NCBI GenBank assembly: GCA_026770025.1
Contig: JAMXDE010000016.1
Location: forward strand, 1,426,001-1,490,000
Source: Craspedostauros australis
Lineage: Eukaryota > Bacillariophyta > Bacillariophyceae > Mastogloiales > Achnanthaceae
Length of the DNA stretch: 64,000 nt
Direction: 5' to 3'
Numbering within the stretch: position 1 is the first letter of the stretch; each line of letters starts with the position of its first letter. Shown here in pieces: positions 57,301-64,000 of the stretch. A model generated the notes under the pieces. The model ran no database searches, was not told where the DNA came from, and was given only the letters and a program-made list of their open reading frames with translations. Position numbers and translations under genes: made by a program.

Positions 57301-60300
57301 CGACCCAACCATCTATCGTTCCCTCACAGGCACCGACTGCTTCATGTCGCAGCGGAGAGACGGCAGGTCTCCCACGTGATTTCATTGTAGATGAGGTTGC
57401 ATCTGTGCGATACGATATTGAGATATTGAGCGTCATCGACATCACGGGCATGAGGCTCGTGTTGCCATCGACTGGGAGCCAACCATACACCATCTTCTAC
57501 CGCCCAAGCACGTGGGACGCACCTGGTGACTGGACAGAAATCGCGTCCGGAACAATCGAGGCGAGGGGGAGCGAAGAGTTCACAGATGTGATCACATTTG
57601 ATCCACCACTGTCTGTTTCGGAGGCCGACGGCGTGGTCGCCATCCGTGTGGATACGCAAACAGAATCATTGAAACATGCCACACAGATCTACGGGCCTAC
57701 ACCACCAGACTGGTTCGAATGTGAGGAATGCCCGTTCATCATGTTCCCAGGGATGTCAAGCGAAGAGGTTGGAGAGTATCCTGATGCCGCTTACGGAGGT
57801 TACTACGACTTCTTCATGGGATCGTTGGAGTTCTGCAAAACCGACTCTCTGACAGTGTTGGCTACGAATACACCATCGGACATGGCATCCGCTGCGCCAT
57901 CCACTACACCATCCGTTTCTTTTGCGCCATCAGTATCAGCACCACCTTCAAACACACCATCCGTTTCTTTTGCGCCATCAGTATCAGTAGCACCTTCCAA
58001 CAGACCAAGCGCACTCTCCAGCCAAGCTCCAACAGAACAGTGCGCAGAGTGGGAATACACAAGGTCCCGTCGAGGCTTGGTTGATGATGATCAAATCACA
58101 AAGTCCTTCAGATTCGATTTGCGCACACTTAGGGACTTTCGAATCACCGGAATGAGACTTTTCGTGGCTCCTGGCTTGTCCAATATGCCGTACACGATCT
58201 TCTTCCGACCAGACACCTGGGAGGTGGATGGCAATTGGACTCAGATCGCATCGGGAAACAACGGAGAAACAGATTCGGATGACTATACGGCCACCCTTCC
58301 GTTTGATTCACCTCTGCTCCTGCCAGCGAATACTGGCACTGTTTCCTTCCGCATCGACATGGCCAATCAATTTCAAACCTCAGGCTGGGGCTCCGCACGC
58401 ATCGCACCATCCGATACTTTCTCATGTCCATCTTGCCCATTTGATGTGTATGCTGGACAAGGCAGCTTTGAAATTGGAGACAGTGCGCCCAGCTTCTACC
58501 CCGGTATCTTCCCCTACTTCGTTGGTTCGCTCGAGTTCTGCAATGACCTGGATACCGAGATGCCGACTGGATCGGCGTCTCCTTCAATGACAGCATCACC
58601 ATCGACCCAACCATCTATCGTTCCCTCACAGGCACCGACTGCTTCATGTCGCAGCGGAGAGACGGCAGGTCTCCCACGTGATTTCTATGAAGATGAGGTT
58701 GCATCTGTGCGATACAATATCGAGATATTGAGCGGCATCGACATCACGGGCATGAGGCTCGTGTTGCCATCGACTGGGAGCCAACCATACACCATCTTCT
58801 ACCGCCCAAGCACGTGGGACGCACCTGGTGACTGGACAGAAATCGCGTCCGGAACAATCGAGGCGAGGGGGAGCGAAGAGTTCACAGATGTGATCACATT
58901 TGATCCACCACTGTCTGTTTCGGAGGCCGACGGCGTGGTCGCCATCCGTGTGGATACGCAAACAGAATCATTGAAACATGCCACACAGATCTACGGGCCT
59001 ACACCACCAGACTGGTTCGAATGTGAGGAATGCCTGTTCATCATGTTCCCAGGGATGTCAAGCAGAGATGTTGGAGAGTATCCTGATGCCGCTTACGGAG
59101 GTTACTACGACTTCTTCATGGGATCGTTGGAGTTCTGCAAAACCGACTCTCTGACAGTGTTGGCTTCGAGTACACCATCGGACATGGCATCCGCTGCGCC
59201 ATCCACTACACCATCCGTTTCTTTTGCGCCATCAGTATCAGTAGCACCTTCCAACAGACCAAGCGCACTCTCCAGCCAAGCTCCAACAGAACAGTGCGCA
59301 GAGTGGGAATACACAAGGTCCCGTCGAGGCTTGGTTGATGATGATCAAATCACAAAGTCCTTCAGATTCGATTTGCGCACACTTAGGGACTTTCGAATCA
59401 CCGGAATGAGACTTTTCGTGGCTCCTGGCTTGTCCAATATGCCGTACACGATCTTCTTCCGACCAGACACCTGGGAGGTGGATGGCAATTGGACTCAGAT
59501 CGCATCGGGAAACAACGGAGAAACAGATTCGGATGACTATACGGCCACCCTTCCGTTTGATTCACCTCTGCTCCTGCCAGCGAATACTGGCACTGTTTCC
59601 TTCCGCATCGACATGGCCAATCAATTTCAAACCTCAGGCTGGGGCTCCGCACGCATCGCACCATCCGATACTTTCTCATGTCCATCTTGCCCATTTGATG
59701 TGTATGCTGGACAAGGCAGCTTTGAAATTGGAGACAGTGCGCCCAGCTTCTACCCCGGTATCTTCCCCTACTTCGTTGGTTCGCTCGAGTTCTGCAATGA
59801 CCTGGATACCGAGATGCCGACTGGATCGGCGTCTCCTTCAATGACAGCATCACCATCGACCCAACCATCTATCGTTCCCTCACAGGCACCGACTGCTTCA
59901 TGTCGCAGCGGAGAGACGGCAGGTCTCCCACGTGATTTCTATGAAGATGAGGTTGCATCTGTGCGATACAATATCGAGATATTGAGCGGCATCGACATCA
60001 CGGGCATGAGGCTCGTGTTGCCATCGACTGGGAGCCAACCATACACCATCTTCTACCGCCCAAGCACGTGGGACGCACCTGGTGACTGGACAGAAATCGC
60101 GTCCGGAACAATCGAGGCGAGGGGGAGCGAAGAGTTCACAGATGTGATCACATTTGATCCACCACTGTCTGTTTCGGAGGCCGACGGCGTGGTCGCCATC
60201 CGTGTGGATACGCAAACAGAAACATTGCTGTTTGCCACGGAGGACTACGAGCCCACACCACCAGACTGGTTCGAATGTGAGGAATGCCCGTTCATCATGT

Positions 60301-60722
60301 TCCCAGGGTTGTCAAGCGAAGAGGTTGGAGAGTATCCGGATGCCGCTTGCGAAGGTTACTACGACTTCTTCATGGGATCGTTGGAGTTCTGCAAAACCGA
60401 CTCTCTGACAGTGTTGGCTACGAATACACCATCGGACATGGCATCCGCTTCGCCATCGCTCCCGCCCTCCTCCGCACCGTCGCCTTCGACGTCATCCAGA
60501 CCATCGTTCATGCCCTCTCCCACACCATCATCCGCACCGTCGCCTTCGACGTCATCCAGACCATCGCTCATGCCCTCGCCCACACCATCATCCGCACCAT
60601 CGCTCCCGCCCTCGTCCGTACCATCTGCTCAACCAACCCTGGCCTGGAGCACGAAGGGAGCGAAGGGGTCAAAATCATCGAAAGAAAGCAAAACGAGCAA
60701 GTCTTCCAAATCATCCAAGTGA
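51330..60722 (+). CDS. Giant secreted M11 (gametolysin-like) peptidase homologue lacking the catalytic Glu, with ten repeat domains
   Basis: Five exons: 51330-51419, 51680 (or 51653)-52376, 52736-52895, 53106-53176 and 53605-60722. Phases close to 2,711 or 2,720 aa. Exon 1 is a signal peptide (LIAALLAVIAVSVTLAAAQ). Exons 2-5 build a Peptidase_M11 domain: GDKKVLLIQVVFQNTYTVP, MSFGKLSLS, YLYGEISVYN, LIVHGLGHNFGLHHS, EYGDTSGAMG and AKSWDMGWYSD. The zinc motif reads HGLGH (about 294-298, codon GGA at 52831-52833) where active members have HExxH or QExxH, so the general base is absent and catalysis is unlikely. From 54147 ten domains of about 170 aa follow as five A-B pairs, each starting and ending with Cys and holding CxxC, joined by PS-rich linkers. 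The tail is PS-repeat then KGSKSSKESKTSKSSK. Probably a cell-wall or extracellular-matrix protein. Confidence 0.85.
54147..60420 (+). repeat. Five tandem copies of a 1.25-1.3 kb coding unit (A-B domain pair)
   Basis: Units start at the first Cys codon of each A domain: 54147, 55443, 56745, 58041 and 59295, so periods are 1296, 1302, 1296 and 1254 bp. A domains carry FVAP..SNMPYTIFFRPDTW and YFVGSLEFC; B domains carry TGMRLVLPSTGSQPY and DFFMGSLEFC. A and B are themselves related. Units 4 and 5 are nearly identical over most of their length, the youngest duplication; the linker after unit 4 has lost one SVSAPPSNTPSVSFAP step, which explains the shorter period. Confidence 0.93.
60473..60610 (+). 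repeat. 60-bp tandem repeat coding the PS-rich tail
   Basis: Two copies of a TCCGCACCGTCGCCTTCGAC-type 60-bp unit lie in frame and encode the APSPSTSSRPS.MPSPTPSS steps just before the lysine/serine tail. Confidence 0.85.
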
Positions 60723-60972
60723 TCAAGGAGCACTAATGGAGAGGACACCAAGATTGCCAGCAAGGCGCGAACGAACGCAAGAAGTGCTCCAAGTGAGGGT
60801 CCAAGCGAGGATCGAAGCAGTACGAGTATCAGACAGCATCTTAGGCTGCACACCCTTACAGTAATTGATAAGTGCAAGACAGAGCTGAGTTTCACGTAGA
60901 GCAAGTATGGGTGGGGTAGAAGTTTTGGATTGATCAATCCCAAATGTAGCAAGCAGAGCTCTACGATGGTGC

Positions 60973-62837
60973 TCATGTCGGTGACACCTTCAAGTCGATG
61001 CAAACCCTGAGTTGCCTCTTCGCGACGTTGGCGACGTGCAGGACCGTCATCTTCAGTCCGTGCTTGTTGCACATTCCCGATAGCAACGATGTCGTTCGCT
61101 CACATGAAGGAAACTCATGGTCTGCGACAAAGTCGTACCAGTGACACTCGCCTCCGTTCGGCGTCAAGTACGGCAGGAACACATCCAAGAAGGACGATCC
61201 ACCATCTCCCATACCCAGATCACCATCCGTCGCGCCCTCCTTCGGTCTCGGTGCCAAGATGCGATGGAAGGGATCGGATTGGTCCTTGGGGAAGGGCGGG
61301 ACGATGTCCATGATGTCGCCTTGCAGAATGGTGAGCCGTTCAGAGGCACCGGTGCACTTCACCGCCTTGTTCCGCTTCAGCATCGCATGAGCGAGATGCG
61401 CACAACGCCCCGCCACCTCGTTCAGCTCAACGGCGATGACAGCAGATGCTTTCGTCCGCCCAGCGATTTGAAGTGTGTCCATGGCGACGCCAGCAAACAA
61501 CACCAATACGCACTCTCCTCTTGCCACCTGCTGGCAGATCCGCAGCCGCTCCGGTCCCATCCTCGGAGTGAAGAAGGTTTGCTCGAGATCCACGACGCAT
61601 TTGATACCGTACTCGGTATGCGTCGTGATGAGTGGCGATCGCTGTGCTCCTACCAAGATCCGCAACGATTCAGGTGCCCGTTCGCTGCATTCCATGTTGG
61701 ACTCGCGCACAACGACCATCTTGGTCGCCTTGTTCTTCTTCATTATGGCCTTGCCCATCTCTTCCGGTGTGTGCGAGTTGTCGTCGCCATCTGGCAAGGA
61801 ATGGAGGTATGCGACATCGCCGATGACATCGAACCTCTTTGGCATCATGCGTTGCCGCGTTACATTGTCGCCACCATCGGTCGATCCGATCAGATCCAGC
61901 GCACTCCCTTCATCCTGGCCATGTTGTGCGACATCAATAGGAGCTGCATCAACAGGAGGACCTATGGCACGCACGCTCTCCACAAACTGATCGATCTTCT
62001 CCCAGTTGCGTCCGTGCCTCTCGTTCGCGAGCTGCATCAGCCAGTGCGACATCTGCGCGTGCTGCTCATTCACCTCGTTCAGGCCGGCATCTTCATTTGT
62101 GCCCCCTGCTTCTCCGCGTTCGACTTGTTCACTCCGTACGAGTACAGCGGCGATCCCCATCTCGTGCACGTCGGCATCTCCAATCCTTCGTCGCTCCAGA
62201 CCGCAACCAGATAGATGCGGTCGTTCTTCCACGTCGTCAATCCCACATTCTTGAATGCCGGTCTGGCTGCGGCCATGAGAGCGGATGCCGCCGCCAACAA
62301 TCGTCACGCGACATGCAGAATGAATGGCTAACATCTCAGCCAGATGGTTTGGTCGTTTTCATCTGCGTCATGTTGGGCATCCTCATCATCGTTTTGCTCT
62401 TTCGGTTGATCAACGTCATTATCAATGTCATTATCAACGTTATTCTCAACGTCGCCATTGACAGTCTCGCTTGACCGTTTCCCGTTGTTCTTGTAATCAT
62501 ACTGGCCAATCGTGGGGATTGGATCGCCTCTTCCCGATGGATCGGCGTCGATCGTGCCCAAATCAAAGCACCGCATCGGATCCGAGATCATCTCGTGCGA
62601 AATTCGGAACCATCGGAAGCGTGTGGTCGACTTGCGACCGGGTCCTCTGTGCATGAAGGAACGCCCCGCGCAGGAGCTCGTCGTGTAGCAGTCCTCACGC
62701 TCGTTCAGCACCGCGCAGATGTCGACAGCTGGCGGATCGATGCGACCTGCGGACGACTTGTCCCGTTTGCCCAGGCATTGCGCCTTGGCATTTTCGAAGT
62801 CGTTGAATCTCCGTTTCTGCTGCAGGTGAGACGCCAT
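60973..62837 (-). pseudogene. TYW3-TYW2 wybutosine-synthesis fusion gene with two nonsense codons and one frameshift
   Basis: The N-terminal half is TYW3: KRDKSSAGRIDPPAVDICAV, YTTSSCAGRSF and FRWFRISHEMI, then PFILHV..RLLAAASALM, AFKNVGLTTWKNDRIYLVAV and WLMQLANERHGRNWEKIDQF. The C-terminal half is a Met-10+/Trm5-like transferase of TYW2 kind: FDVIGDVAYLH, TTHTEYGIKCVVDLEQTFFTPRMGPERLRI, a motif I region VLVLFAGVAMDTLQ, then CHWYDFVADHEF. The two would act in succession to make wybutosine at position 37 of phenylalanine tRNA; plants have a similar fusion. In the TYW3 frame a TAG (62328-62330) stands where family members have the Glu of EPFILHV, a TGA (62304-62306) follows, and a C5 run at 62102-62106 (plus strand) shifts the frame. 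Motif I lacks the usual acidic residue and a Gly. An acidic insert with asparagine/aspartate repeats separates the TYW3 halves. Confidence 0.75.
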
Positions 62838-64000
62838 CACTTGATGCTGTTTTGTCTGCCTGATTAGTTGCCTGTCTGTGTCTATCTACTCTATGGATGG
62901 TGCGTGTGTTGGTTACGTATGCGAGAATAGGAGTCTTCTCCACCGCGTGTCGTTCTGAGAGGAGGTCGGAATGGCGGAAGAATGATGGAAGAATGAGTGG
63001 TTCTGACGTGAGTTGGTTGGTTGGTTGGTTGTTCGGCGTTTGGGTTCTGATTTATGGGGCATGCGGTGGATTGATTCATTATTCGTACATTTGTTGTGGA
63101 TGTGCCATGAACGGACGCCGTAAAGACGTATTGGAGAGTCATGTACGACTCAGAAATTGCGTGCATCACGTCGCGACCATTCGCGCGATCGTGCACCACA
63201 AATTCACGAACAACCTCACACGTCTGATGACGCTCATGTGTTGTGTTTGCGTCGTCGCAGCATAGTGACAAAGGAGGATGCCAAAGCCAACATCTCTGGG
63301 ATGGGATCTACGGAGCCAAAAGCTGCTTCCTTGCGTTGACATGCCGACCACGTCGCACTCTGCCACACGCCTCACATTGTTGATTGGTGATAGTCTCGGT
63401 CAGGGAGCTTTGGGTAGCTGAGTATACAATGATAGAAAAGTACCATACACCATGGAACAGACGTACTTGAACGTTGGGTGTACCAGCATCAAGCCAGGAG
63501 TCTGCATACCCACGGCGCCTGTTACGAAAGTGTGGACGCTGTCATAGAACAAATACAGTGACACCAAGTCCTACTTCGGCCAGGCAACCAGCTGCTTCAT
63601 CCACCCTGAACAGTGACACCTCAAGGGAAATAGCCCATCCTTGCATGAACACAATGGGGAATCCAAGTATCGCCTTATCAAGCCAGTGCACCTGTGAGAC
63701 CAGCGATGAGCTGACGGAACTGTCGAGATGTACATGTGAGTATATGTCAAGATGTACGTGTATATGTGCATCGTTCACCCGTTATTCTCCCATATGCACG
63801 TGGACGGTAAAACTACATTCGTGTTGATAGTATGCTGTGATTCGTCAGAATTACAGTGGAAATGGAACACACGAAAATGAGCAGAATTTCTGGAGGAAAT
63901 TTGCAATCGACGATTTCTGAGAGAATTGGAAGATCGTCCGTCCATCCATCAATGGTACCAAGAGAATCTCAAGGTAATTCCCAACTAAACCTCAGATGAC
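62838..64000. other. Right-hand end of the window, no supported gene
   Basis: A (GGTT)n microsatellite lies at 63014-63032. Open frames of 115-125 codons exist on both strands (for example 62897-63265 and 63474-63827 plus), but none shows a domain; the latter has TGTACRTGTGAGTATATGTC-like repeats. The first 200 bp or so should be the promoter of the TYW3-TYW2 gene. Confidence 0.5.

Noticed and set aside
54463-60215. A set of nearly identical minus-strand ORFs of 61-156 codons.
   Set aside because: They are antisense shadows that recur because the coding units of the giant gene are tandem repeats.
60284-60736. 150-codon plus-strand ORF at the end of the giant gene.
   Set aside because: It is a shifted-frame reading of the PS-repeat tail.

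Overview
The window is eukaryotic nuclear DNA and looks like a diatom, perhaps a raphid pennate. This rests on the gene families: receptor-type nucleotide cyclases fused to a phosphodiesterase, an M11 (gametolysin-like) protein with long PS-rich linkers and a KSSK-type tail, an FTO homologue, a Ty1/copia element, and short GT-AG introns of about 100-430 nt. The species is inference; nothing in the window names it.

Layout. 1-3818: tail of a Ty1/copia retrotransposon (fossil) followed by one long unassigned ORF. 4441-7447 and 16207-16705: one host beta-propeller (PF09826-like) gene, now a pseudogene, split by an 8.76-kb DNA transposon (7448-16206). That transposon has 152-bp terminal inverted repeats, a HARBI1-type DDE transposase, a low-complexity DNA-binding-like protein, and a 1118-aa protein that itself looks RNase H-like. 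17526-22580 (minus) and 24905-30145 (plus): two divergent paralogous membrane proteins, each with CHASE-like ectodomain, class III cyclase and PDE. I could define their exons to the base, and all phases close. 30433-31578: type II membrane glycosyltransferase. 32594-33826: CRAL-TRIO (Sec14-like) lipid-transfer protein. 36080-37810: ankyrin/coiled-coil/BTB protein, divergent from a DEAD-box helicase at 38276-40207. 40650-41390: FAD-monooxygenase pseudogene. 41868-43112: unassigned LRR-like protein. 44099-45021: small secreted protein with one copy of the domain that is amplified in the giant gene further on. 45053-46510: TruA-type pseudouridine synthase. 46995-48924: FTO-type RNA demethylase homologue. 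50107-51023: three tandem copies of a 305-bp repeat. 51330-60722: five-exon secreted M11 peptidase-like protein of about 2.7 kDa x 10^2 (2,711 or 2,720 residues) carrying ten repeat domains. 60973-62837: TYW3-TYW2 wybutosine fusion gene with nonsense codons.

Themes. Three genes concern RNA modification (TruA-like, FTO-like, TYW3/TYW2-like), and one is an RNA helicase. The cyclase/PDE proteins both make and destroy cyclic nucleotides, and one of the two has lost a metal-binding Asp. The M11 protein lacks the catalytic Glu. Several host genes show frameshifts or nonsense codons, two of them at five-base homopolymers, so each needs read-level confirmation before it is called a real lesion. Everything here was read by eye from sequence; no database search was possible.
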